A stretch of 64,000 nucleotides of DNA from Paenarthrobacter aurescens (GTDB lineage: Bacteria > Actinomycetota > Actinomycetes > Actinomycetales > Micrococcaceae), in assembly GCF_041549525.1 (NCBI RefSeq), contig NZ_CP157456.1, forward strand, positions 1,984,001 to 2,048,000, in the 5' to 3' direction. Positions 53,152 to 62,087 of this stretch are shown one piece after another. A model generated the notes under the pieces. That model did not search any database and was not told the DNA's origin. It was given only the letters and a program-made list of their open reading frames with translations. Every line of letters begins with the position of its first letter. Positions within the stretch are counted from its first letter, which is position 1. Made by a program: the position numbers and the translations under genes.

Positions 53152-54598
53152 GGGTTTCGAAACTTCCAATCCGGGCAAAGACGTCGGGGCGGGTGGTACG
53201 CAGTCTGCGGGCAATCAGCAGGCCTGCAAGAAAGACAACGGGCGTGACCAGGAGAAGGATGGTGTTGGTCAGGGCATCGGCAAAGGTGAGGAGCTCAATG
53301 TTGATGGCAATCAACGCCACCACCCCGAAGAGCAGGATGGCCGAGGCCACGCTTACAGGAATGAGCAGGCGGTTGGTAGCCGCGGCCGGATTGCGACGAA
53401 GGTAGATGAATGCCGCTACGGACACCAGCCCTTGCAGAGCCACAATTCCGAAGATGCCCGGCGTGTTCACCCAGATCAGGAGCTGCTTGTACGGGTCTGC
53501 GCCGGCTATGGCGCATATGATGATGACGATCGCGGCCAGGATGGTCTGGATCTGCCCGGCGCGGTGCGGGGACTTGTATTTGGGGTGGGTCCTGCCGAGG
53601 AACGCGGGCAGCACGCCGTCTTTGGCGAGCATGTAGACGTAACGGTTGATGGCATTGTGGAAGGCCAGCTGCGAGGCATAGACGCTGGTGACGATCAGCA
53701 CGTACATGACCACTTCGGCCCAGGGGCCCACGTAATGATTGATGGTGGCAAAGAACATGCCATCGGCCAATTCGCCTGCGGCAGCGACGACGTTGCCGTC
53801 GCCGAAAGCCTGAATGACGGTCCACACAATGAAGGCGTAGAACACGGACATGAATCCCACCGCAATGTAGGTGGCCCTGGGGACTGATGTGTCCGGATTC
53901 CGCGCCTCCCGACGGTACAGCACGGTGGACTCGAAACCCATGAAAGCGGCGAAGCAGACGGCCAGGATGGCAAGAACACCGGGAGTGAAAGCATGTTCGG
54001 GGGAGAACGAGGCGAAACTGATTCCTTGGGCACCGCCGCGGGCGAGGATTCCAAAGCCCATGATGGCCAGGATTGCGGTCTCGGCGATGAGCAGGACTCC
54101 AAGGACCTTCGCGCCGACGTCAATTCCCCGGTAGCCGAGGAACCAGACGGCTGCGATGGCCACCAGGGCAACCACGGGCCACGGGACATCCCAGCCGAAG
54201 AGGGCCCGGAGCATGGACTGGGTTTGGACGGCGAACAATCCGTAAACGCCGATTTGCAGGCAGTTATAAGACACGATCGCCAGGATGGCTGAGGCCAATC
54301 CAACGGTCTTTCCCATGGCCAAGGTGATGTAGGTGTAGAAGCCGCCAGCTGCCTTGACGTGTTTGGTCATGGCCATGAAGGAGATGGCGAAGATCAGCAG
54401 TACCACCCCGGCGATCACGTAGCCCATGGGGGCGCCTATGCCCCCAACGCCAATGGCAACAGGTGCAACGCCGGCCATCACGGTCAGGGGAGCCGCGGCG
54501 GAGATCACCAGGAAGGCGATGCCTCCGGTGCCTATGGCATTTCTTTTGAGGCCGTTTCCGGCGTCTGCTGCCGGGGGTCGGGTTTCGAGGTCAGACAT
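53141..54598 (-). CDS. APC-superfamily amino acid/amine permease
   Basis: A 485-residue membrane protein with about 12 helices. The N-terminal helices show the APC pattern GTGGIAFLVISAAAPLTVMA, and the helix 6 region SFASFSPEHAFTPGVLA precedes the conserved AAFMGFESTVLYRREARNP. Importer of an amino acid or amide, substrate unknown. It overlaps the amidohydrolase gene by 11 bp and is translated first. GAGGATC precedes the ATG at 54598. A palindrome in the divergent promoter probably binds the TetR protein at 54754. Confidence 0.87.
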   Translation of the reverse strand: MSDLETRPPAADAGNGLKRNAIGTGGIAFLVISAAAPLTVMAGVAPVAIGVGGIGAPMGYVIAGVVLLIFAISFMAMTKHVKAAGGFYTYITLAMGKTVGLASAILAIVSYNCLQIGVYGLFAVQTQSMLRALFGWDVPWPVVALVAIAAVWFLGYRGIDVGAKVLGVLLIAETAILAIMGFGILARGGAQGISFASFSPEHAFTPGVLAILAVCFAAFMGFESTVLYRREARNPDTSVPRATYIAVGFMSVFYAFIVWTVIQAFGDGNVVAAAGELADGMFFATINHYVGPWAEVVMYVLIVTSVYASQLAFHNAINRYVYMLAKDGVLPAFLGRTHPKYKSPHRAGQIQTILAAIVIIICAIAGADPYKQLLIWVNTPGIFGIVALQGLVSVAAFIYLRRNPAAATNRLLIPVSVASAILLFGVVALIAINIELLTFADALTNTILLLVTPVVFLAGLLIARRLRTTRPDVFARIGSFETHDS

Positions 54599-54645
54599 GG
54601 GGATCCTCAGGGGGTTTGGGAAGGGGAGATATGGGGAGCCGTCCG

Positions 54646-54668
54646 ATAAGCGAAAGGCTTTCGTTTAT
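54646..54668. promoter_or_regulatory. TetR-type operator candidate between permease and tetR
   Basis: ATAAGCGAAAG and CTTTCGTTTAT (54646-54656, 54658-54668) form an 11-bp inverted repeat with one mismatch around a central G. It lies between the divergent permease and TetR genes, 48 bp from the permease start. Confidence 0.65.
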
Positions 54669-54753
54669 GGTAGGCCCTTGTGACCGCCGGCACAATACCT
54701 CGGAGCAAACTTCTGGCTAGAGTCGTAACAACAACCGCGAATGGAGACACCGT

Positions 54754-55371
54754 ATGGCACGCCCGCTGGTCCCGCTGATATCCATAGATGCCCTCGTTAC
54801 CGCTGCCCTTGAACTGGTGGACGAGGCAGGAGACTTCAGTCTGCCCAAACTTGCCAAGAGAATCGGCGTGAGTCAGTCCTCCATCTACAACCATGTCAGC
54901 GGACGGGAGGAAATCCTGGAGCTCATGCGAGGCCGGATTATCTCCGAAAGCCCCTATGTACTGGGGGAGGAGAAGGATTGGGAAGCATCCCTTCGGGCCA
55001 TCGTCCGGAGCTACAGGGACGCCTTCGCACGCCACCCTAAACTCGCACCCCTGCTGGTGCTGCAAACCGTGCAGGATGATCAGGTCATGGCCCTCTACGA
55101 GAACCTGGCCGTGGCCCTGGAAGCTGCAGGGTTTCGGGGCCGGGATGTAATGTCCGCGATCTCCACCATAGACAGTTTTGCCCTGGGCTTCGCCTTGGAC
55201 CTGGCAGCTCCCGACGTCGTTTGGGCACCGCCCGCCCAAGGCTACCCGGCCCTGACCGACGCACTCGCCCACGCTGGCCCTGCCCAGGAGCGTGGAGAGG
55301 CAGCATTTGAGTTCGGCCTTGAAATCCTCATTGCCGGGCTGCATTCCCGTCTTCAATCAAGCGTCCTGTGA
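54754..55371 (+). CDS. TetR/AcrR-family transcriptional regulator
   Basis: A 205-residue repressor with an N-terminal helix-turn-helix, KLAKRIGVSQSSIYNHVSGREEI (about 32-55) read in two parts, and a C-terminal ligand domain ending FGLEILIAGLHSRL (TetR_C-like). It probably controls the divergent permease-amidohydrolase operon through the palindrome at 54646. Its stop overlaps the start of the M50 gene as GTGA, so the two are translated together. Confidence 0.87.
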   Translation: MARPLVPLISIDALVTAALELVDEAGDFSLPKLAKRIGVSQSSIYNHVSGREEILELMRGRIISESPYVLGEEKDWEASLRAIVRSYRDAFARHPKLAPLLVLQTVQDDQVMALYENLAVALEAAGFRGRDVMSAISTIDSFALGFALDLAAPDVVWAPPAQGYPALTDALAHAGPAQERGEAAFEFGLEILIAGLHSRLQSSVL

Positions 55372-56102
55372 ACCTGGCACAACAGTGGTGGGAAGCGGTG
55401 ACCCAAGGTTTTACCGACACCCACACAACTGCAGTGCCGTTGCCGGTGCTGCTGGGGATCCTCGCATGCGCGGTGGTCCTCAGCATCCCGCGTGCTACCT
55501 GGCGGTGGTTCGGCTTGTACGTCACTTTCGTTCACGAACTCGGACATGCCTACGCCGCGCTGATGACCGGGCGTTTCGTCCACGGGCTCCGGATCGGCCT
55601 GGACCACTCGGGGCGTGTTGTCAGCAGTGGCCGGAGCGCCTTCGGGGCAGCATGGTCCGGTTTCTGGGGATATCCGGCGCCTGCGGTGGTCGGTTTGTGT
55701 TTGATCGCCGCCTTTGCTGCCGGCCGCTCCGGCGCCGCGATGTCCGTTGGGGCGCTGATTCTTCTCGTCTCGCTGATCTTCCTAAGAAACCTCACCGGGA
55801 TTCTTGTGGCAGTTTTGAGTGCTGCGGTTGCCCAACTCCTGATCCTGTTCGCCACCCCGGCAGCCGTCAATTATGCAGTGCTTGCCCTTGGCGTGGCCCT
55901 TTCTGTGGGGGGAGTCCGGGATTTGATCAAACTGGCGGGCGTCCACACCAGGCGCCGCAATCGCCTTTCATCCTCGGATGCCTTCATCCTGGGCCGCACC
56001 ACCGGCGTCCCTGCGTTCGTCTGGTTGGCAGGATTCACTGTAGTGATTACAGGATGCTCCATCGCTTCGGCCTGGTTATTGTGGGGGATGCTCTCGGCAT
56101 AG
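55368..56102 (+). CDS. M50-type membrane metallopeptidase homologue
   Basis: A 244-residue membrane protein with about six helices and the zinc motif HELGH at 56-60 in VTFVHELGHAYAALMTG. This matches the 'M50B-like' family of putative site-2-type proteases. The second zinc ligand motif is not clear to me, so activity is unproven. The GTG start overlaps the TetR stop (GTGA). The link to TetR is unexplained: it may be an accessory membrane gene rather than a signalling partner. Confidence 0.78.
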   Translation: MNLAQQWWEAVTQGFTDTHTTAVPLPVLLGILACAVVLSIPRATWRWFGLYVTFVHELGHAYAALMTGRFVHGLRIGLDHSGRVVSSGRSAFGAAWSGFWGYPAPAVVGLCLIAAFAAGRSGAAMSVGALILLVSLIFLRNLTGILVAVLSAAVAQLLILFATPAAVNYAVLALGVALSVGGVRDLIKLAGVHTRRRNRLSSSDAFILGRTTGVPAFVWLAGFTVVITGCSIASAWLLWGMLSA

Positions 56103-56259
56103 GCCCGCCGCTTGACCGGACTGCGTACCTGGGGAGCTTGTCCGGTTTTGGTTGCTGTGGGGCCTTGCCCTGTGGTCGCCTCAGGGTGTCCAATCCTCTT
56201 TAACGTTCGAACTGGAAGTGTTCGGACTTCGTGCCGGGATACAACACCAGGAGGTGCCC

Positions 56260-58371
56260 ATGTCCACGAAGGGGACGCGCGAAACGGCCAAAGGTCAGGG
56301 CTCCGGAACCCCGGATGCCAGACGAAGTGAGAACAGCGCCGTCCTGGCCGCCAGCGATCCGGCAAAAATCCGGAACGTAGCACTCGTGGGGCACTCGGGG
56401 GTCGGCAAGACCACCTTGGTGGAGGCCCTGCTGGCCGCGACAGGCGCCATCACCAGAATGGGCTCCATCAGCGAAGGCACCACTGTCAGTGATTCGGACC
56501 CCTCAGCGATCCACCAACAACGTTCTGTCACATTGTCCGTGGCCCCGATCATGATCCGGGACGTCAAGGTAAACCTGATCGATACCCCCGGCTACACCGA
56601 CTTCACCGGCGAACTGCGTGCAGGATTGAGGGCCGCCGATGCGGCCCTTTTTGTTGTCTCGGCAGCTGATGGCATCGATGGCGCCACCGTGGCATTGTGG
56701 GGCGAGTGCCGGAAGATCCGCATGCCGCGCGCGGTGGTAGTGACCAAACTGGACCATCCGCGCGCTGACTTCAGTGCCGCCGTCGTGCGTTGCCAGGAAG
56801 CGTTCGGTGAATCAGTCCTCCCGCTGTACCTCCCGGCTGCAGGCAACGGCGGACTCATCGGCGTCCTTCACCCCCTTGACGATGAGGATCTGGAGAGAAT
56901 CCCGGACGCAGAAGCAGCCAGGGGACCCCTGATCGAAGGGATCATCGCGGAAAGCGAAGACGAGACACTGATGGACCGCTACCTGGGAGGTGAAGAACTG
57001 CCGCTGGCGGACCTGATCGCCGATCTTGAGACGGCAGTAGCGCGCGGAAACTTCTTCCCAGTCATGCCCACCTCGGCCGAAACGGGTCTTGGGCTCCCCG
57101 AACTCATGTCGTTGCTCATTGATGCTCTCCCGTCTCCTCTGGAACGCACTGCCCCTGCTGTAATGAAACTCGATGGTTCGTCATTGAAGCCTGTGGCCTG
57201 CGACCCCGCCGGGCATCTGGCCGCTGAGGTGGTTCGCACTACCGTAGATCCCTTCCTTGGCCGGGTTTGCTTGGTCCGGGTCTTTTCCGGCACCCTCCGG
57301 GAGGATTCATCTATACATATTGGCGGCAGGGGCCTGGCTGACAGGGGGCATGAAGATCACGACGCCGATGAACGCATCACGCACCTCTACTCGCCTGTTG
57401 GTTCGAGCCTCAAAGCAGTTCCCCAATGCATTGCCGGTGACATCTGCGCCATCAGCAAACTGGCCAGCGCCGAGACCGGAGATACCGTCTCCGCACGCGA
57501 GACACCGCTGCTGATCGAGACGTGGAACATGCCGGAACCTTTGATGCCTGTAGCCATAGAAGGGGCATCGCGCAGTGACGAGGACGCACTGGCAAAGAGC
57601 ATCGGCAAGGTGGCCGCTGCTGACCCCACTCTTCGTTTGGAACGCAATCAGGACACCCACCAACTCATCCTGTGGTGCATGGGTGAAGCCCATGCAGAAG
57701 TGGTCCTGGACAGGCTGCGCAACCAAGGCGTCAAGCTTCAGACAGTGGACGTCATCACTCCGCTCAGGGAAACTTTCGCCGGCAAAGCCAGCGGACATGG
57801 CCGGCACGTAAAACAATCCGGGGGCCATGGGCAGTTCGCCATCTGCGACATTGAAGTGGAGCCCCTGGAACGCGGCGCGGGCTTTGAATTTGCGGACAAA
57901 ATTGTAGGCGGGGCCATCCCCGGGACCTTTGTCACCTCTGTGGAGAAGGGGGTCCGCTCACAGATGCTCAAGGGCGTGTCAGCAGGATTCCCGGTGGTGG
58001 ATATCAAAGTGACGCTGGTAGGTGGAAAAACCCACAGCGTTGACTCCTCGGACGCCGCCTTTCAAGCTGCCGGAGCACTGGCACTGAGGGAAGCGGCCGC
58101 AGCTGCCAAAATTCAACTGTTGGAGCCGGTATCTTCGGTTGTCATCAGCGTTCCTGACGAATACGTCGGCGCCGTCATGAGCGATCTGTCCGGACGCCGG
58201 GGCCGGGTAACCGGTACCACCGCCGCTGACGGCGAGGGAACAGAGATCAGCGCAGAAGTGCCGGACCAGGAGCTCCTGCGGTATGCCATTGAACTGCGCG
58301 CTCTTACTGCCGGAACCGGCCGTTTTCGCCGGTCCTTCCTTCGTCACGAGCCCCTGCCGAAACAGGCCTAG
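56260..58371 (+). CDS. elongation factor G-like protein (EF-G2)
   Basis: A 703-residue translational GTPase homologue, a second EF-G type. G1 is GHSGVGKTT at 44-52, G3 DTPGYTDF and G4 TKLD (standard EF-G has NKxD). The protein has a roughly 37-residue polar N-terminal extension before the GTPase core. The C-terminal domains IV/V are present (KQSGGHGQFAICDIEVEPLE). It resembles the actinobacterial EF-G2 group, whose role is unclear and which in mycobacteria is not the essential translocase. The ATG at 56260 has AGGAGG upstream; the frame is open to 56152. Confidence 0.85.
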   Translation: MSTKGTRETAKGQGSGTPDARRSENSAVLAASDPAKIRNVALVGHSGVGKTTLVEALLAATGAITRMGSISEGTTVSDSDPSAIHQQRSVTLSVAPIMIRDVKVNLIDTPGYTDFTGELRAGLRAADAALFVVSAADGIDGATVALWGECRKIRMPRAVVVTKLDHPRADFSAAVVRCQEAFGESVLPLYLPAAGNGGLIGVLHPLDDEDLERIPDAEAARGPLIEGIIAESEDETLMDRYLGGEELPLADLIADLETAVARGNFFPVMPTSAETGLGLPELMSLLIDALPSPLERTAPAVMKLDGSSLKPVACDPAGHLAAEVVRTTVDPFLGRVCLVRVFSGTLREDSSIHIGGRGLADRGHEDHDADERITHLYSPVGSSLKAVPQCIAGDICAISKLASAETGDTVSARETPLLIETWNMPEPLMPVAIEGASRSDEDALAKSIGKVAAADPTLRLERNQDTHQLILWCMGEAHAEVVLDRLRNQGVKLQTVDVITPLRETFAGKASGHGRHVKQSGGHGQFAICDIEVEPLERGAGFEFADKIVGGAIPGTFVTSVEKGVRSQMLKGVSAGFPVVDIKVTLVGGKTHSVDSSDAAFQAAGALALREAAAAAKIQLLEPVSSVVISVPDEYVGAVMSDLSGRRGRVTGTTAADGEGTEISAEVPDQELLRYAIELRALTAGTGRFRRSFLRHEPLPKQA

Positions 58372-59051
58372 GTATTCTGCCGGATGAAGGCAGCAACCGC
58401 GGGAGCAAGAGATGCCCCTACCTCGGCAGCGCTGCGCTTTAAACCTTTGACTGCAAACGAATGGTCCCCGCCCTCCGCCCATTGAAGAGTCGCCGCCGGG
58501 CCTATCTTCGCTACCACGGCCTCGAGCAGTTCCGGAGTGGCAAAAGTATCGCGGGTGCCCTGGAGGAAGAGCATGGGAACAGTGATGCCGTAAAGATGCT
58601 CATCCCGCAATTTCTCCGGCTTACCGGGAGCATGGAGCGGATATCCAAGGAACACCAGGCCGCGTGCGGGCATGCCATCGGCAACCGCCATGGAAGCCAT
58701 GCGCCCGCCAAAGGACTTCCCCGAGGCCCACAGCGGCTCGCCGTCGCTGAGTCCGCTTGCTGTGTCCATCACTGCCTGCCAGGTGGAAATGGCCAACGGC
58801 GGACGGTCCGGAAAACGCCGGCCAGCCTCCCGGTAGGGGAAGTTGAAACGCAAGGTTGCCACACCTTCCCCGGCCATCGCCTCTGCGAAGCCCTGCAGGA
58901 ACGGATGTTCCATTCCGGCACCTGCGCCGTGAGCCACCACCAGGGTTGCCAAGGGCTGCGTGGGCCGGATATGGAGGGCGGAGATCTCAACTTCGCCAAC
59001 ATCGATTTTCACGGATGTTTCAGTGTTTGGCATGCCTCCATCATTACCCAC
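58368..59051 (-). CDS. alpha/beta hydrolase (KANL3/Tex30-type, dienelactone hydrolase-like)
   Basis: A 227-residue hydrolase. The oxyanion region is LVVAHGAGAGMEHPFLQG, the nucleophile elbow GKSFGGRMAS (Ser), the acid Asp in FLQGTRDTFATPE and the His in AEGGDHSFAV. The substrate is unknown. The start could be the GTG at 59051 (GAGGGTGG upstream) or the ATG at 59033, where GGAGG sits too close. Its stop overlaps the EF-G2 stop by 4 bp (CTAG), so the two genes converge. Confidence 0.82.
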   Translation of the reverse strand: MGNDGGMPNTETSVKIDVGEVEISALHIRPTQPLATLVVAHGAGAGMEHPFLQGFAEAMAGEGVATLRFNFPYREAGRRFPDRPPLAISTWQAVMDTASGLSDGEPLWASGKSFGGRMASMAVADGMPARGLVFLGYPLHAPGKPEKLRDEHLYGITVPMLFLQGTRDTFATPELLEAVVAKIGPAATLQWAEGGDHSFAVKGLKRSAAEVGASLAPAVAAFIRQNT

Positions 59052-59126
59052 CAGCCCACCCTCGCTGCCATCCAGGAGGACAAAACGTAGCGGGTGCTGA
59101 CGCGCAGGGCTTTAACGGGGTAGCTT

Positions 59127-60158
59127 GTGGCCATGGCTAGCGAAGCAACCACCGTTACTGTCCCAGGTCCCCACGGCCCACGCGAGGTAAGGATTTCGAG
59201 TCCAAGCCGGGTGATGTGGCCTGAGGTGGGACTGACAAAACTGGACCTTGCCAACTACCTCATTGACGCGGGAGAGGCCTTCGTCACGGCCAACGGAAAC
59301 CGTCCCGTCAGCCTGCAGCGATACTCCGGGAACATTGAAGGCGAAATGTTCTTTTCCAAGAATCCGCCCAAGGGCGCCCCGGAGTACGTCCGTTCAGTAC
59401 CAGTGACGTACCCCAGCGCGCGTTCGCATCCCCAATTGGTGATCGACGAGCCGGCAGCTGCAGTGTGGGCTGCCCAAATGAACACCGTCGTCTTCCACCC
59501 CTGGGCCTCCCGGGCCAACGACCCGGATAACCCGGATCAGCTCAGGATCGATCTGGACCCCCAACCCGGGACGGACTTCGACGACGCCAAACCCGCCGCC
59601 CTGGAACTGCGCACAGTGCTCGAAGAAGCCGGCCTCACGGCGTTCATCAAAACCTCCGGAAACCGTGGGCTTCACGTCTACGCGCCCATCCACCCCAAAC
59701 ACGAATTCCTGGACGTCCGCCACGCAGTGATCGCCGCGGGGCGGGAACTGGAGCGGCGCATGCCGGAGAAGGTCACCACAGCGTGGTGGAAGGAAGAACG
59801 CGGAACAAGGATTTTCGTGGACTTCAACCAAGCCAACCGGGACCGGACCATTGCCGGGGCATACAGTCCCCGCGCCGTACCCACAGCCCAGGTGTCCTGC
59901 CCCCTGACGTGGGAGGAACTGGATAACGCCGATCCCGCGAAATACACCATCCAAACCGTTCCGGACCGCTTGGCCAAGGTAGGCGACCCCTGGGCTTCCA
60001 TGCACGACCACCCCGGTGACATCGATGTCCTGCTGAAGTGGTGGGATCGGGACGTCAAGAACGGCCAGGGCGAAATGCCCTTCCCTCCGGAATTCCCCAA
60101 GATGCCTGGTGAGCCCATGCGTGTGCAGCCAAGCCGGGCACGCAAGCCGGAGGAGTAG
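59127..60158 (+). CDS. stand-alone LigD-type primase-polymerase (PolD1/Prim-PolC-like)
   Basis: A 343-residue primase-polymerase without ligase or nuclease domain. The catalytic DxD is in RIDLDPQPG, the sugar-binding block SGNRGLHVYAP, and the third acidic residue in IFVDFNQANRDRT, all intact. The length fits the mycobacterial PolD1/Prim-PolC group, which fills short gaps in excision repair. The GTG at 59127 is 6 bp from a ATG at 59133; either may be used. It is the second polymerase of this kind in the window (see 10185). Confidence 0.87.
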   Translation: MAMASEATTVTVPGPHGPREVRISSPSRVMWPEVGLTKLDLANYLIDAGEAFVTANGNRPVSLQRYSGNIEGEMFFSKNPPKGAPEYVRSVPVTYPSARSHPQLVIDEPAAAVWAAQMNTVVFHPWASRANDPDNPDQLRIDLDPQPGTDFDDAKPAALELRTVLEEAGLTAFIKTSGNRGLHVYAPIHPKHEFLDVRHAVIAAGRELERRMPEKVTTAWWKEERGTRIFVDFNQANRDRTIAGAYSPRAVPTAQVSCPLTWEELDNADPAKYTIQTVPDRLAKVGDPWASMHDHPGDIDVLLKWWDRDVKNGQGEMPFPPEFPKMPGEPMRVQPSRARKPEE

Positions 60159-60197
60159 GCCGGAGAAACAAGCCGAAGAAGGGAACCGGGAGAGGCA

Positions 60198-61403
60198 GTG
60201 CCGCGACGTCCAGCCACAGGCCGCCTGACCACTGCGCCCGCGTGCGGGGTGTTCCTTGCGTGCGGGATGTTCCTCGGCGGGTGTACGCCAACCCCGGAGC
60301 CTTTGCCGCTTCCATCCACCACCGCCTCACCAACCCGGACGATGCCAACCATTGAGCCCTCACCAACCTTCCTTCCCGCCGAACCCACGCTGACGGCTGC
60401 CCCGGCGACCACTGCTGCCCCTGGGCCGACGGCCACTGCGGGGTTCAGCCCAGCGTTTCAGGAGCTCCGCGCCACCCTTGAGCTCTTCTCGCGGGAAAAG
60501 CTGGAAGAAGGGGCATCTGCTGTGCTCGTCAAGGCAAGGGTCGGCCAGCAGGAATGGGAGCTGGCATCAGGGGTCCGGAGCCAGGACACAGGCGACCCTG
60601 TCCAGCCGAGTGATCTTTTTCCCGTCGGTGAGCAGTACCGTTCCTTCCTGGCTGTTTCCGTCATGAAGCTCGTGGACGAGGGGCGGTTGGGATTGGCGGA
60701 CAGGGTTGCCGCCTACCTTCCCGGATCCCTTGCGGCAGATAGCCCAGTGACCATCAGAGAACTGCTCGGCGACGCCATTGAGGTACCGGACGCCGGGGAC
60801 TTGTCAGAGGGTGCCCTGACCGGGGCAGATGCCACGGGCCTGCTCGGCCAAGTGGTTGAGCGCTTGCGGGGTGCGCCCTTGGAAGCGGTTCTTCAAACTG
60901 AGGTCCTGACACCACTGAATCTCCGGTCCACGCAGCTCCTGGAAGCAAATGCCGCTGTTCCGGAAACTCTCATTCACGGATATGTCCAGCTGGAAGGACA
61001 AAACGTGGACGTCACCGGCGCCCCACTCCCGGACGGAATTTCCTCGGGTGGGCTGGTGTCCACGCTGAAGGATGTCTCGGAGTTCCACGCTGCTCTGCTG
61101 AGGGGCCGACTACTTTCCCCGTCAGGCCTCGTCGCCATGAAGGGGACCGTGTTCGCTGATGATGGTTTTGGCTTGGATCACTGGGATGACCGCTGCACGA
61201 ACGGCCTGTACTACGGCTACACCGGGGACATCCCGGGCTATGGAAGTGTGTCCATCACCAGCGCAGACGGGAACCGCCAACTGTCCATTTTCATGGCCTA
61301 CCCGCCCCAACCGGTGACCTCCCGGCCCTCAGCCCTGGCGTTGGAAATGACCGGAGTGGCACAAGTGGCCCTGAACTCGGGATGCCGCTTCCAGTTCCGC
61401 TGA
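60198..61403 (+). CDS. lipoprotein with beta-lactamase/serine-hydrolase fold, catalytic motif lost
   Basis: A 401-residue lipoprotein: signal peptide with lipobox LGGC (Cys29), then a Pro/Thr-rich linker to about residue 90, then a serine beta-lactamase-like domain. The segment FPVGEQYRSFLAVSVMKLV aligns with the family's 'IGSVTKSFTA...LV' block, but the catalytic Ser is Glu145 and the Lys is Arg148. The expected Y-x-N motif is also not recognisable. The late GYTGDIPGY matches the third motif region. It therefore looks like a pseudoenzyme with a binding or scaffold role. GGAGAGGCA precedes the GTG. Confidence 0.82.
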   Translation: MPRRPATGRLTTAPACGVFLACGMFLGGCTPTPEPLPLPSTTASPTRTMPTIEPSPTFLPAEPTLTAAPATTAAPGPTATAGFSPAFQELRATLELFSREKLEEGASAVLVKARVGQQEWELASGVRSQDTGDPVQPSDLFPVGEQYRSFLAVSVMKLVDEGRLGLADRVAAYLPGSLAADSPVTIRELLGDAIEVPDAGDLSEGALTGADATGLLGQVVERLRGAPLEAVLQTEVLTPLNLRSTQLLEANAAVPETLIHGYVQLEGQNVDVTGAPLPDGISSGGLVSTLKDVSEFHAALLRGRLLSPSGLVAMKGTVFADDGFGLDHWDDRCTNGLYYGYTGDIPGYGSVSITSADGNRQLSIFMAYPPQPVTSRPSALALEMTGVAQVALNSGCRFQFR

Positions 61404-61446
61404 ACTGGCCTGACGAAACTAAACGGCCCAGATAGCAGAGTGGTTC

Positions 61447-62067
61447 TTATTCGAAGCGCGAAGGATCGCCCGTCCCGTATCGAACAACTTCGGCCACACC
61501 GCTGGAGAAGTCAATCACGGTAGTGGGCTCCGAGCCGGTGTCCCCGGCATCAATGACCCCGTCCACCTGGTTGTCCAGGCGTTCTTTGATTTCCCACCCT
61601 TGGGTGAGTGGTTCTTCCTCATCGGGCAACAGGAGGGTGCTGGAGAGCAGGGGTTCGCCCAGCTCGGCCAGGAGAGCCTGAACCACGCGGTGGTCCGGGA
61701 TGCGCACGCCCACGGTCTTTTTCTTGGGATGCAGGAGGCGCTTGGGAACTTCCCGGGTGGCAGGGAGGATGAACGTGTAGCTACCGGGGGTGACAGCCTT
61801 GATACTTCTGAAAATGTCATTGTCCACCATGACGAACTGCCCCATCTGGGCGAAGTCCTTGCACACCAGGGTGAAGTGGTGTTTGTCGTCCAGTTGCCTG
61901 ATGGACCTGATCCGGTCCAGGGCCTCCCTGTTTCCGATCTGCGCGCCCAGGGCGTAGCAGGAGTCCGTTGGGTAGGCGATCAGGCCGCCGCCTTGGAGCA
62001 TGTTCACCACTTGGCCGATGGCGCGTGGTTGGGGATCTTCCGGGTGCACGTCAAAGAATCTGGCCAT
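61447..62067 (-). CDS. YciO/Sua5/YrdC-family L-threonylcarbamoyladenylate synthase-like protein
   Basis: A 206-residue YrdC-fold protein. It has the nucleotide/substrate pattern GGLIAYPTDSCYALG, IRQLDDKHHFTLVCKD and PGSYTFIL, and a basic KKKTVGVRIPDH loop. The sequence is closer to YciO than to the TsaC enzyme that makes threonylcarbamoyl-AMP for the t6A tRNA modification, so activity in that pathway is uncertain. The ATG at 62067 opens MARFFDVHPEDPQPRAI. The permease gene lies 20 bp upstream on the same strand. Confidence 0.82.
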   Translation of the reverse strand: MARFFDVHPEDPQPRAIGQVVNMLQGGGLIAYPTDSCYALGAQIGNREALDRIRSIRQLDDKHHFTLVCKDFAQMGQFVMVDNDIFRSIKAVTPGSYTFILPATREVPKRLLHPKKKTVGVRIPDHRVVQALLAELGEPLLSSTLLLPDEEEPLTQGWEIKERLDNQVDGVIDAGDTGSEPTTVIDFSSGVAEVVRYGTGDPSRFE

Positions 62068-62087
62068 GGGAAGAGCCTACGACAAAG

